NCBI RefSeq assembly: GCF_019880305.1
Contig: NZ_CP082301.1
Coordinates: forward strand, 2,418,001 to 2,482,000
Reading direction: 5' to 3'
Length of the DNA stretch: 64,000 nucleotides
Origin: Streptomyces decoyicus
GTDB lineage: Bacteria; Actinomycetota; Actinomycetes; Streptomycetales; Streptomycetaceae
Under the pieces are notes generated by a model that saw nothing but the letters and a program-made list of their open reading frames with translations, made no database searches and was not told the DNA's origin. Positions 41,924 through 50,206 of this stretch are shown here, piece after piece; position 1 is the first letter of the stretch, and every line of letters begins with the position of its first letter. Both the position numbers and the translations under genes were made by a program.

Positions 41924-42589
41924 CTACGGGGTAGCGGGGCGGACCCGTCCGCCGATGGCGATGGTGCCGTCCGGATACGTCCGGGTGAGGATCCGCGAGC
42001 CGGCGCCCTGCCGGATGTCGAGCGGGCGTCCCCGCTCATGGGTCAGCAGCATCGCGGCGGCGCCGGTCGCCTCGTCCTCGACGACGCTGTCGCCACGCCG
42101 CGGGAAGGCCCGCGCCCGGACCACGCCCGCGGCCTCGTCCTGCCAGGCCCAGGCGTAGAGCCAGCCCTCCCCCGGCGGCGGCGCGGGCAGTGCGTCGACC
42201 TCGGCGGCCGAGGCATGGTGCCGGGTCGTGCGGGCGGTCACCCACTCCGGGCGCCCGCGCACCCAGGTGATGTCCCCCTCGAAGCGGACCGCGACCTCAC
42301 CGGCCGCGGGGCGCAGGGTGCGCGGCGGCCGCCCCAGGCTCCGCAGCAGCCAGGCCAGACCGACCAACGGGTGCCCGGCGAACGGGAGCCGGCCGCTCGG
42401 GGTGTGGATGTCCACGGCGCCGCGGGCGACGTCGTCGAGGAACACGGTCTCGCTGAAGCCGAGTTCGGCCGCGAGCGCGGTCCGCTCGGCGGCGTCGGGG
42501 AGGGCCGCCCCGTCGCGGACGACGCCCAGCGCATTGCCCCCGGCCCCGTCCGGGCCGCAGAACACCCGGAGCACATCAAGTTCGGTCAT
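41924..42589 (-). CDS. PhzF-family epimerase/isomerase-like protein
   Basis: A 221-residue protein of the PhzF (diaminopimelate-epimerase-like) fold. Family signs: VLRVFCGPDGAGGNALGVV at the start, the catalytic-type Glu in GFSETVFL, and the TPSGRLPFAGHPLVGLAWLL stretch. It is shorter than usual (about 260-290 residues), and the second half is compressed, so it may be a divergent member. ATG 42589 (MTELDVLRVF) was chosen over an upstream in-frame start at 42607. It is divergent from efeO, with iron boxes in between that could also influence it. The substrate is unknown. Confidence 0.78.
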   Translation of the reverse strand: MTELDVLRVFCGPDGAGGNALGVVRDGAALPDAAERTALAAELGFSETVFLDDVARGAVDIHTPSGRLPFAGHPLVGLAWLLRSLGRPPRTLRPAAGEVAVRFEGDITWVRGRPEWVTARTTRHHASAAEVDALPAPPPGEGWLYAWAWQDEAAGVVRARAFPRRGDSVVEDEATGAAAMLLTHERGRPLDIRQGAGSRILTRTYPDGTIAIGGRVRPATP

Positions 42590-42787
42590 CCGGACAGTGA
42601 ACCGCAAGGCCGGTGACCCGGGGCGGCGAACGGGCCTCCACGGACCGTGTATTCGCTGGTCATGACCCGTCGCATCACATGACCCTTACTTTGACCGACG
42701 CATGACGCTTCCGTGACCGGGCACGTGTCAATCCGTGATCAAGCCGTTGTCCATGAGAGCGGGATCACTGGACGGAGCGGGAAAAAC

Positions 42788-42821
42788 TAGGTAAGCCTCA
42801 GATAAGTTAGGGCCGCCTTAG
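42788..42821. promoter_or_regulatory. Tandem iron boxes upstream of the efe operon
   Basis: TAGGTAAGCCTCAGATAA (42788-42805) and TTAGGGCCGCCTTAG (42807-42821) match the DtxR-family iron box in half-site pattern. They lie 70-105 bp before efeO in the 303-bp divergent gap. The rest of this gap (42590-42780) shows no gene that I can support. Confidence 0.7.
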
Positions 42822-42892
42822 TGGCTGCCAAAGTGACTGTCTATCGTTCCGGTACGTCATCCCCGTACATCCGAGCCCGCCTGGAGCCCCGT

Positions 42893-44047
42893 ATGCGAGC
42901 CCTTCGCTCCTCCGCCGTCGCCGCCCTCGCCGCGGCCACGGCTGTCACCGCCGTCGCCGGCTGCGCCGCGAAGAACGACGGCAAGGGAGGCGGCGGAAAG
43001 GGTGCGATCGAGGTGACCGCGACCGACTCCAGCTGTGAGCTCTCCGCCAAGGAGTTCCCCGCCGGACACGTCCGGTTCGCGGTGCAGAACAAGGGCTCCA
43101 AGGTCACCGAGGTGTATGTCTACGCACCCGGCGACCGGATCGTGACCGAGCGGGAGAACATCGGTCCCGGCACCAGCGCGGAGATCACCGCGGAGATCAA
43201 GGCCGGTTCGTACGAGGTCGCCTGCAAGCCCGGTATGAAGGGCAAGGGCATCCGCCAGAAGGTGACCGCCGGCGGCAAGGGCGCGACCGCCAAGCGCGAC
43301 CCCAAGCTGGATGCCGCCGTTGCCGCGTACCGCACCTACGTCCAGGAGCAGGCCGACCAGACCCTCCCGGCGGCACAGAAGTTCGCCGACGCGGTCAAGA
43401 GCGGCGATGTGGAGGCCGCGAAGAAGGCCTACGCCCTCTCCCGGGTGGGCTGGGAGCGCACCGAGCCGGTCGCCGAGTCGTTCGGTGACATCGACCCCAA
43501 GGTCGATGTGCGCGCCGACGGCCTGGAGAAGGGCCAGAAGTGGACCGGCTGGCACAAGCTGGAGAAGTCCCTGTGGGAGGAGAAGAAGATCTCCGGGGAC
43601 GACAAGAAGCTCGCCGACCGGCTGATCACCGACCTGAAGGACTGGCAGAAGCGGGTCGGCAAGGCCGAGATCACCCCGACCAGCATGGCCAACGGCGCCA
43701 AGGAGCTGCTCGACGAGGTGGCCACCGGCAAGGTCACCGGTGAGGAAGAGCGCTACAGCCACACCGACCTGGTCGACTTCCAGGCCAATGTCGAGGGTGC
43801 CGAGACGGCGTACGAGCTACTGAAGCCGGTCGTCGCCAAGAACGAGCCGGCGCTCGCCAAGGAGCTGGACAAGCAGTTCAAGGCAATCGATTCGCTGCTC
43901 GACGACCACCGCGACAGCAAGTCCGCCGACGGCTTCGCCTCCTACGACACGGTCGGCAAGGACGAGCGCAAGGAGCTCTCCGACGGCGTCAACGCGCTGG
44001 CCGAGCCGCTGTCCAAGCTGGCCGCCGCCGTGGCCACCACCAAGTAG
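42893..44047 (+). CDS. efeO: Iron-uptake lipoprotein EfeO (cupredoxin + M75 domain)
   Basis: A 384-residue periplasm-facing component of the EfeUOB ferrous-iron importer. It starts with a lipoprotein signal (VTAVAGCAAKND, Cys near residue 23), then a cupredoxin-like domain (about 40-130: CELSAKEFPAGHVRFAVQN, in parts CELSAKEFPAG and HVRFAVQNKG) and the M75/imelysin helical domain with the HxxE metal motif (WHKLEKSLW). Start ATG 42893 follows GGAG at 9 nt; a frame from 42821 lies in the iron boxes. It heads an efeO-efeB-efeU operon. Confidence 0.92.
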   Translation: MRALRSSAVAALAAATAVTAVAGCAAKNDGKGGGGKGAIEVTATDSSCELSAKEFPAGHVRFAVQNKGSKVTEVYVYAPGDRIVTERENIGPGTSAEITAEIKAGSYEVACKPGMKGKGIRQKVTAGGKGATAKRDPKLDAAVAAYRTYVQEQADQTLPAAQKFADAVKSGDVEAAKKAYALSRVGWERTEPVAESFGDIDPKVDVRADGLEKGQKWTGWHKLEKSLWEEKKISGDDKKLADRLITDLKDWQKRVGKAEITPTSMANGAKELLDEVATGKVTGEEERYSHTDLVDFQANVEGAETAYELLKPVVAKNEPALAKELDKQFKAIDSLLDDHRDSKSADGFASYDTVGKDERKELSDGVNALAEPLSKLAAAVATTK

Positions 44048-44071
44048 TCCGCCGCCAGGCAAGGGATCGTG

Positions 44072-45385
44072 ATGACGCAGGACGACGGCACGACAACCGA
44101 GGACACCAAGGCCGCGCAGACCGCCGACGGGCACGCCCCGTCCCGGCGTTCGCTGCTCGGCTGGGGAGGCGCGGGGCTGGCCCTGGGCGCGGTCGCGGCC
44201 GGCGGTACGGCGGCGGCGCTGCGCACCGGCGGCGACGCCCAGCCGGCCGGCGCGGACGCGACCTCGCGCTCCGCGGTCCCCTTCCACGGCAGGCACCAGG
44301 CGGGTATCGCCACCGCCGTCCAGGACCGGCTGCACTTCGCCTCGTTCGACGTCACCACCGATGACCGCGCCGAACTGATCGCGCTGCTCAAGGAGTGGAC
44401 GAAGGCGGCGGCGCGGATGACGGCCGGCGACGCCGTCGGCGACGGTGCGGTCGGCGGGCTCGCGGAGGCCCCGCCGGACGACACCGGCGAGGCGCTCGGT
44501 CTGCCGCCGTCCCGGCTCACCCTGACCTTCGGCATCGGCCCGACGCTGTTCGAGAAGGACGGCAAGGACCGGTTCGGCATCAAGGCCCGGCGGCCCGACG
44601 CCCTGATCGACCTGCCGCAGTTCCCCGGCGACAACCTCGACAAGACCCGCAGCGGCGGCGATCTGTGCGTCCAGGCGTGTGCGGACGACCCGCAGGTGGC
44701 GGTGCACGCGATCCGCAACCTGGCGCGGATCGGCTTCGGCAAGGTCGCGATCCGCTGGTCGCAGCTGGGCTTCGGCAAGACGTCCTCGACGACGCCGGAC
44801 GCCCAGACCCCGCGCAACATGTTCGGCTTCAAGGACGGCACCCACAACCTCGCGGGCACCGACACCGCCGCGCTCGACAAGCACGTCTGGGTCACCGACG
44901 GGGACGCGAAGGACAAGGCCGGCTGGATGGCCGGCGGCTCCTACCTCGTCGCGCGCCGGATCCGGATGCACATCGAGACCTGGGACCGCACCTCGCTCCA
45001 GGAGCAGGAGGACATCTTCGGCCGGAACAAGGGCGAGGGCGCACCGGTCGGCAAGAAGCACGAGCGGGACACCCCGCATCTGAAGTCGATGCTGCCGACC
45101 GCGCATGTCCGCCTCGCGCACCCCGACTCCAACGGCGGGGTGCGGATCCTGCGCCGCGGCTACTCCTTCACCGACGGTACGGACGGTCTGGGGCGGCTGG
45201 ACGCGGGGCTGTTCTTCCTCGCCTACCAGCGGGACGTCCGCCAGGGCTTCGTCCCGCTCCAGAAGCGGCTGGCGGCCGACGACGCGCTCAACGAGTACAT
45301 CCAGCACGTGGGTTCAGCGGTCTTCGCGGTGCCGCCGGGCGTCCGGAACGCGGACGACTGGTGGGGCCGGGAGCTGTTCGCCTGA
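44072..45385 (+). CDS. efeB: Dyp-type heme peroxidase EfeB (Tat-exported)
   Basis: A 437-residue peroxidase of the EfeUOB system, which may oxidise Fe(II) or act on porphyrin. The twin-arginine signal (SRRSLLGWGGAGLALGAV, about residues 25-42) directs folded export. The Dyp distal motif GFKDGTHN (Asp and Arg pocket) and the proximal heme His in RMHIETWDR are visible. It starts 24 bp after efeO. GTG 44069 directly precedes ATG 44072, so either could be used. The gene order O-B-U differs from the U-O-B order of Enterobacteria but is seen in actinobacteria. Confidence 0.92.
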   Translation: MTQDDGTTTEDTKAAQTADGHAPSRRSLLGWGGAGLALGAVAAGGTAAALRTGGDAQPAGADATSRSAVPFHGRHQAGIATAVQDRLHFASFDVTTDDRAELIALLKEWTKAAARMTAGDAVGDGAVGGLAEAPPDDTGEALGLPPSRLTLTFGIGPTLFEKDGKDRFGIKARRPDALIDLPQFPGDNLDKTRSGGDLCVQACADDPQVAVHAIRNLARIGFGKVAIRWSQLGFGKTSSTTPDAQTPRNMFGFKDGTHNLAGTDTAALDKHVWVTDGDAKDKAGWMAGGSYLVARRIRMHIETWDRTSLQEQEDIFGRNKGEGAPVGKKHERDTPHLKSMLPTAHVRLAHPDSNGGVRILRRGYSFTDGTDGLGRLDAGLFFLAYQRDVRQGFVPLQKRLAADDALNEYIQHVGSAVFAVPPGVRNADDWWGRELFA

Positions 45386-45442
45386 CATCGTCGGCGCCGG
45401 AAGGCGGGGCATCGACTTCATGAAGGAAGGGAAGGAACCGAC

Positions 45443-46435
45443 GTGTTCGGCAACTACCTGATCGGTCTGCGCGAGGGCCTGGAAGCCAGCCTCGTCGTCT
45501 GCATTCTCATCGCCTATCTGGTCAAGACCGGGCGGCGGGAGGCGCTGCGCCCGGTCTGGACCGGTATCACGATCGCCGTGGTGCTGTCGCTCGCGTTCGG
45601 TGCGGCGCTTCAGTTCGGGTCGCAGACCCTGACGTTCAAGGCCCAGGAAGCGCTCGGCGGGTCACTGTCGATCATTGCGGTCTGCCTGGTGACGTGGATG
45701 GTCTTCTGGATGCGGCGTACCGCGCGGCATCTGAAGAAGGAGCTGCACGGCAAGCTGGACGCGGCGCTCCAGATGGGCACCATGGCGCTGGTGGTCACCG
45801 CGTTCCTGTCGGTGGGCCGCGAAGGCCTGGAGACCGCGCTGTTCATCTGGACCGCCGCGCAGTCCGCCCACGACGGTGTACGGCCGCTGGTCGGGGCGCT
45901 GCTGGGCCTGCTGACGGCCGTAGCGCTGGGCTGGCTGTTCTACCGCGGTGCGGTGCGGATCAACCTGGCGAAGTTCTTCACCTGGACCGGCGGCATGCTG
46001 GTCGTGGTCGCGGCGGGCGTGCTGGCGTACGGCTTCCACGATCTCCAGGAGGCGGACATCCTGCCGGGGCTGACCACGCAGGCGTTCGACATCAGCGCGC
46101 AGATCCCGGTCGACAGCTGGTACGGCACCCTGCTGAAGGGCATCTTCAACTTCCAGCCGGACCCGACCGTCCTTCAGGTCACGGTGTGGGCTCTGTATCT
46201 GGTCCCCACGCTCACGTTGTTCTTCGCCCCCGGTAGGGTTGCGCCGAATCGTGCCACCCCGGCGGCCGCCCAGTCCGCCCCGGTCGCCCCGAAGGAGCCC
46301 GAGCCCCATGACACGCAGGTCGCCGTTCCGGGTGCCCGCAACACTGACGTCGGCAGCGGCGGCGCTGGTGATATTGAGCGGCTGCATGACGGTGCACGGC
46401 GAGAGGGAGATGCTGCCGGCGGTGTCGAAGGCTGA
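45443..46435 (+). CDS. efeU: Iron permease EfeU (FTR1/OFeT family), with extended C-terminus overlapping the next gene
   Basis: A 330-residue membrane permease for oxidised iron. It has seven hydrophobic helices and two REGLE iron-binding motifs (REGLEASL near residue 10; REGLETALF near 130). The start is GTG 45443, with AAGGAAGGGAAGG upstream. The family usually ends near residue 275-285; here about 50 more polar residues follow the last helix (from APGRVAPN on), and the final 128 bp overlap the next gene in another frame. The tail looks non-homologous and suggests that the original stop was lost, or a late frameshift. Confidence 0.88.
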   Translation: MFGNYLIGLREGLEASLVVCILIAYLVKTGRREALRPVWTGITIAVVLSLAFGAALQFGSQTLTFKAQEALGGSLSIIAVCLVTWMVFWMRRTARHLKKELHGKLDAALQMGTMALVVTAFLSVGREGLETALFIWTAAQSAHDGVRPLVGALLGLLTAVALGWLFYRGAVRINLAKFFTWTGGMLVVVAAGVLAYGFHDLQEADILPGLTTQAFDISAQIPVDSWYGTLLKGIFNFQPDPTVLQVTVWALYLVPTLTLFFAPGRVAPNRATPAAAQSAPVAPKEPEPHDTQVAVPGARNTDVGSGGAGDIERLHDGARREGDAAGGVEG

Positions 46436-47297
46436 GGGCACCAAGGCGCTCACCCACTTCACCGAGACCTTCAACAAGGTCAACCGGCAGCTCGATCCGG
46501 CGCTGAACCCCTCCTTCGAGGGGGGAGCGCTGCTCGCCATCGACCAGGCCGGGATAAAGGCGGCACACGCCCTCCGGCCGCAGGGCAATCCGAACTTCAC
46601 GGCACTGGCGTTCACGGATCCGCACTTCACCGTGCCCAAGCAGGCGGGCTGGCCGAAGTACTTCATCGCGGACGCGGCCAGCAACCGCAAGAACGCCCGT
46701 GGCCAGAACACCCGCTGGTTCCTGGTGTTCAGCCGCAACGGCATCGACGAGCAGTGGCGCGCGGTGTATCTGGCGACGTTCGCGGGCAACAAGGCGCCGG
46801 AGCTGGAGACGGACGAGAAGGGCTACGCGGAGGCGGTGCCCGCCGGCGCGAAGTCCGGTCTGGCGGTCGATCCGGGCAAGCTCAGCCGTACCTATGCGGA
46901 CTACCTCAACACCGGCAAGGGCAGCACCTTCGCCTCCGGCCCGGAGACCGACGGCTGGCGGGCCCGGCGGGCCAAGGACGCCAACCGGCCCGGCCAGCGC
47001 ATCATGTGGGAGGACACCGCCGCGGGCTATCCGCCGGTGGCACTGCGGACGAAGGACGGCGGTGCGCTGGTGTTCTTCTCGACCGTCTACCACCAGCAGA
47101 AGACGGTGTTCGCCGGAGGGACGATCACGGTGACCGGGGGTCTGCGAGGCCTGCTGGACGGGCCGCCGAAGAAGACCAACCGGATGGCGTTCACCACCGT
47201 CTCCGGCCAGGCGGTCACGGTGCCGGCCAAGAGCGCCGGGGGGAAGGTCACGGTCCTGAACCGGATCGAGGCGAAGACCTCGGTGAAGCCGCTGTAG
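46308..47297 (+). CDS. Putative secreted lipoprotein
   Basis: A 329-residue lipoprotein. The signal peptide (TRRSPFRVPATLTSAAAALV with lipobox LILSGC, Cys near residue 26) is clear. The mature part has no recognised domain; it contains WFLVFSRNGIDEQWRAVYLA and repeated beta-like stretches, and resembles uncharacterised actinobacterial lipoproteins. AAGGAG lies 12 nt upstream of ATG 46308. The gene starts 128 bp inside efeU and is likely cotranscribed with the efe operon, so an accessory iron-uptake role is possible. A terminator hairpin follows. Confidence 0.75.
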   Translation: MTRRSPFRVPATLTSAAAALVILSGCMTVHGEREMLPAVSKAEGTKALTHFTETFNKVNRQLDPALNPSFEGGALLAIDQAGIKAAHALRPQGNPNFTALAFTDPHFTVPKQAGWPKYFIADAASNRKNARGQNTRWFLVFSRNGIDEQWRAVYLATFAGNKAPELETDEKGYAEAVPAGAKSGLAVDPGKLSRTYADYLNTGKGSTFASGPETDGWRARRAKDANRPGQRIMWEDTAAGYPPVALRTKDGGALVFFSTVYHQQKTVFAGGTITVTGGLRGLLDGPPKKTNRMAFTTVSGQAVTVPAKSAGGKVTVLNRIEAKTSVKPL

Positions 47298-47323
47298 CCG
47301 GCCGGGAAACCGCTCGTGTGCGA

Positions 47324-47354
47324 AAGGGCCGTCGGGGTGAACCCGGCGGCCCTT
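47324..47354. terminator. Hairpin after the efe operon and lipoprotein gene
   Basis: AAGGGCCGTCGGG (47324-47336) pairs with CCCGGCGGCCCTT (47342-47354) except for one T-G position; the loop is 5 nt. It lies between the convergent lipoprotein and prim-pol genes. Confidence 0.7.
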
Positions 47355-47394
47355 CGGCGTACGCGTGGGAGGGGCGGCGGGTGGCCGGGCCCGC

Positions 47395-48141
47395 TCAGCG
47401 GCCGATCGGCCAGGCCGTCGCTTCGTGGTGGTAGGGCTCGCGGCTGTTGAACTCCGCGCAGGCGTCGGTGAGCGACTCCAGCAGCGTCAGCGGGTCGGGC
47501 GGCGTCAGCTCGGGGCCGCGCAGCCAGGTCACCGCAGGCTGCTCGCCGGGCAGCGTCGAGGGCGGCAGCAGCACATAGCTGCCGCGGCAGTGCCAGCGCA
47601 GCCCCGGGTGCTCGTCCATGGTCTCGGGGTGGCAGTCCAGCTCGCAGGGCCACCACTCGTCCTCGTCGTCCGGGGTGCCGCGGGTGGCGGTGAAGAAGAG
47701 CATCCGGCCGTCGCGGAAACCGGAGCCGCTGAGGGTGATCGGCCCGACCTCGATGCCCGCCGCGTCCAGCCGCCCCAGGGCGCTGCGGCCCGCCTCGACG
47801 GGTACGTCCAGCACGTCGTGGCTGATGCCGGTGGCGGTGATGAAGTTGGCCTGCGGCAGGGTGCGGACCCAGGCGGCGACCTTGTCGCGGTCGGTGGTGG
47901 CGACGGTCTGCCAGCCGAAGGAGATGGGGTGCCGGCCGGGAGTGGGACAGCCGATGCGTTCACAGGAACAGCCGTAGCCGGAGGGGTGCGCGGCCGGGGC
48001 CACGGGGAAGCCGGCGTCGACCGCCGCCAGCAGCAGGTCCTCGCGGCTGCGCGCAGCCGCTGATCCCGTGTCCGTATCGCCGCCGTCCGATCCGCTCTTC
48101 GGCCGGCGCAGCCACTGGGAGAACCTGCTCTTGCGTTCCAT
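47395..48141 (-). CDS. Bifunctional primase/polymerase (prim-pol) domain protein
   Basis: A 248-residue soluble protein resembling the N-terminal prim-pol domain found in many Streptomyces proteins. Seen: LLAAVDAGFPVAPAAHPSGYG, a Cys/His cluster (CSCERIGCPTPGRHP) and SGSGFRDGRMLFF. It is shorter than replicative plasmid primases and lacks a helicase domain. Whether it is catalytic is unknown; the Asp pair expected for prim-pol (hhDhD) is not obvious by eye, since LDVPVEAG carries only one acid. It stands alone on the minus strand. Confidence 0.65.
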   Translation of the reverse strand: MERKSRFSQWLRRPKSGSDGGDTDTGSAAARSREDLLLAAVDAGFPVAPAAHPSGYGCSCERIGCPTPGRHPISFGWQTVATTDRDKVAAWVRTLPQANFITATGISHDVLDVPVEAGRSALGRLDAAGIEVGPITLSGSGFRDGRMLFFTATRGTPDDEDEWWPCELDCHPETMDEHPGLRWHCRGSYVLLPPSTLPGEQPAVTWLRGPELTPPDPLTLLESLTDACAEFNSREPYHHEATAWPIGR

Positions 48142-48304
48142 CTATCCCCTCACTTCGAGCGGTGGTCTGGGATCAATGCTGCCACCATCCTGCTCCTCGG
48201 GTGACCGGTGTGGAGATCCGGGGTGAACGAAGAGGGGGCCAATACCGGCAATTCAGGTCATGGACGACAAGATGCCGCCGCTGCCGCCCGGCCGCCCGGT
48301 GCGC

Positions 48305-48904
48305 TCAGCCGCGCGGCCGCAGACCGCGCAGTGCCTGGTCGACAAGGGTGTCCACGAAGTCGTAGGTCAATTCGCCGGTGCGCATCAGCCAGCGCTGTGA
48401 GAAGGGACTCAGCACCATCTCGGCAGCGATCCGCACATCGATGTCCTCGGCCACCTCACCCGCCTCCTGCGCCGCCCGCAGCCGCTCGGTATAGACACGG
48501 ATGCCGGGCTCCAGCAGCCGGGCGACGAAGGTGCGGGAGACCTCCTCGTCGTTCGCGCCGGCCACCGCGAGGGCGCGGTAGGGCGCCTGGAAGGCCGGGT
48601 CGTTGAATTCATCGGCGGTCGCCCGCAGCACGAACTTCAGGTCCGCGGCCAGATCCCCGGTGTCCGGGAGGCCCGCCGCGTAGTCCTCGTCGGCGTCGAC
48701 GGTGAACGCATCCAGCAGGACGGCGGCCTTGGAGGGCCACCAGCGGTAGATCGTCTGCTTGCCGACCCCGGCCCGGGAGGCGATGCCTTCGATCGTGAGC
48801 TTCTCGTAGCCGACCTCGCCGACGAGCGCGAGGGCGGCATCGAAGATCGCCCGGCGGGAGCGTTCGCTGCGGCGGGTGGAGTCGGGGGCTGCTTTGTTGG
48901 CCAT
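48305..48904 (-). CDS. TetR-family regulator with tandem operators
   Basis: A 199-residue TetR protein; helix-turn-helix at about 33-52 (IASRAGVGKQTIYRWW). The C-terminal domain is of the TetR_C_11 type (FAPYRAL-like ...DPAFQAPYRALAVAGA). It is divergent from a DUF6243 gene; three GAGACG-N3-CGTCTC palindromes between them (48931-48998) are its likely targets, so it should repress its own promoter and that of the small gene, perhaps with the dimethylarginine hydrolase gene further on. The ligand is unknown. Confidence 0.88.
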   Translation of the reverse strand: MANKAAPDSTRRSERSRRAIFDAALALVGEVGYEKLTIEGIASRAGVGKQTIYRWWPSKAAVLLDAFTVDADEDYAAGLPDTGDLAADLKFVLRATADEFNDPAFQAPYRALAVAGANDEEVSRTFVARLLEPGIRVYTERLRAAQEAGEVAEDIDVRIAAEMVLSPFSQRWLMRTGELTYDFVDTLVDQALRGLRPRG

Positions 48905-48930
48905 ACCGCGGAGTCTAGCGAGAAGAAGGC

Positions 48931-48998
48931 GAGACGTATCGTCTTGACGAGACGCATCGTCTCGCCCATAGTGGATCCCGAGCGAGACGCTTCGTCTC
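48931..48998. promoter_or_regulatory. Three palindromic TetR operators in the divergent region
   Basis: GAGACG-TAT-CGTCTT (48931-48945), GAGACG-CAT-CGTCTC (48949-48963) and GAGACG-CTT-CGTCTC (48984-48998). Two are perfect 6-bp-arm palindromes and one has a terminal mismatch. The first two are spaced 18 bp and the third 35 bp on. They fill the gap between the divergent TetR and DUF6243 genes. Confidence 0.8.
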
Positions 48999-49024
48999 GA
49001 TCGCCGAGAAGGAAGGGGATTCCC

Positions 49025-49198
49025 ATGAGCAAGGGCAATGCCGGCGGGATGCTGGGGGTCGGCGGAACGCGCAACAAGCTCTCGCGCGGCGCACTGCGCG
49101 GCGGGACCGCGGACCGCGGCGGCCGGGGCCGGACCGATGCCCAGGACCGGCGCCGTGAGCTGCTGCGCAAGTTCCAGGAGCGGGCGAAAGAGGAGTAG
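49025..49198 (+). CDS. DUF6243 family small protein
   Basis: A 57-residue Gly/Arg-rich protein (SKGNAGGMLGVGGTRNKLSR, then an acidic/basic helix at the end, DRRRELLRKFQERAKEE). I recognise the motif GGMLGVGGTR from the DUF6243 family of Streptomyces, whose function is unknown. The ribosome site AAGGAAGGGGA is strong. The start lies 26 bp after the third TetR operator, so the divergent repressor probably controls it. The dimethylarginine hydrolase gene follows after 120 bp. Confidence 0.8.
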   Translation: MSKGNAGGMLGVGGTRNKLSRGALRGGTADRGGRGRTDAQDRRRELLRKFQERAKEE

Positions 49199-49318
49199 GG
49201 AGCGGGCCACCCGAACGGTGCACGGCCCGGGGCACCGGGGCTCTTCGCGGTGGACGATTTGGGAGCGCGTACGGGATCCCGTACCCGCCCTGAGTGCCAC
49301 CACCGTGAGGAGCCTTCC

Positions 49319-50167
49319 TTGCGTATCCCCCGGCGCAGCGCCACCCCCCGCCGCTACCTGATGTGCCCGCCGGCGCACTTCCGGGTCAGCTACTCCATCA
49401 ACCCCTGGATGAACCCCGACAAGCCCGTCGATCTCGCCCTCGCGCAGGCCCAGTGGGAGGATCTGCGCGACCGCTACCGCGCGCTCGGCCACACCGTCGA
49501 GGAGCTGGCGCCGCACCCCGGATTCCCCGACATGGTCTTCGCCGCCAACGGCGCCACCGTCGTGGACGGGCGGGTGCTCGGCGCCCGGTTCGCCTTCGCC
49601 GAGCGGCACGGAGAGGCCGCGGTGCACGCCCGGTGGTACCGCGAGCACGGCTTCGCCGACGTACGCACACCGCAGAACGTCAACGAGGGCGAGGGGGATT
49701 TCGCCGTCACCGCCTCCTGGCTGCTGGCCGGCCGCGGCTTCCGCAGCAGTCCGCTCTCCCATGCGGAGGCCCAGGAATACTTCGCCCGCCCGGTGATCGG
49801 CCTCGATCTGGTCGACCCGCGCTACTACCACCTCGATACGGCGCTGTGCGTGCTCGACGCCGGCAGCGGCGAGCCGGGCGCAGGCGCGGCGGAGGTCATG
49901 TACTACCCCGGCGCGTTCTCCGCCGGGAGCCGCGCCGTGCTGGCCCGGCTGTTCCCCGACGCGCTGATCGCCGGCGCGGCCGACGCGGCGGCCTTTGGGC
50001 TGAACGCGGTCTCCGACGGCCTGCACGTGCTGCTGCCCCAGGCGGCGGTGGGGCTCTTCGCACCGCTGCGGGAACGGGGGTACGAGCCGATCGGGATGGA
50101 TCTGACCGAGCTGCTGAAGGGCGGGGGGAGCGTGAAGTGTGTGACGGCGGAGCTGCGTTTGGGGTGA
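49319..50167 (+). CDS. ddaH: N(G),N(G)-dimethylarginine dimethylaminohydrolase (DDAH family)
   Basis: A 282-residue guanidino-group hydrolase of the pentein fold that would convert methylated arginine (or a related guanidino/amidino compound) to citrulline. The catalytic Cys is in SVKCVTAEL near the C-terminus; the His is in YYHLDTALCVL; the Asp/Glu binding residues sit in PDMVFAANGA and NVNEGEGDF. The start is TTG 49319, preceded by GAGGAG at 8 nt; a longer frame from 49250 lacks a ribosome site. It may share a transcript with the DUF6243 gene. Confidence 0.85.
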   Translation: MRIPRRSATPRRYLMCPPAHFRVSYSINPWMNPDKPVDLALAQAQWEDLRDRYRALGHTVEELAPHPGFPDMVFAANGATVVDGRVLGARFAFAERHGEAAVHARWYREHGFADVRTPQNVNEGEGDFAVTASWLLAGRGFRSSPLSHAEAQEYFARPVIGLDLVDPRYYHLDTALCVLDAGSGEPGAGAAEVMYYPGAFSAGSRAVLARLFPDALIAGAADAAAFGLNAVSDGLHVLLPQAAVGLFAPLRERGYEPIGMDLTELLKGGGSVKCVTAELRLG

Positions 50168-50206
50168 ATCCCACATGGTCGGGTGCGGCGTCACCGCAGC
50201 CCCAGG

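Noticed and set aside
42590..42780. Extra small gene between the PhzF-like gene and efeO
   Set aside because: No frame with ribosome site; the stretch is better explained as divergent promoters with iron boxes.
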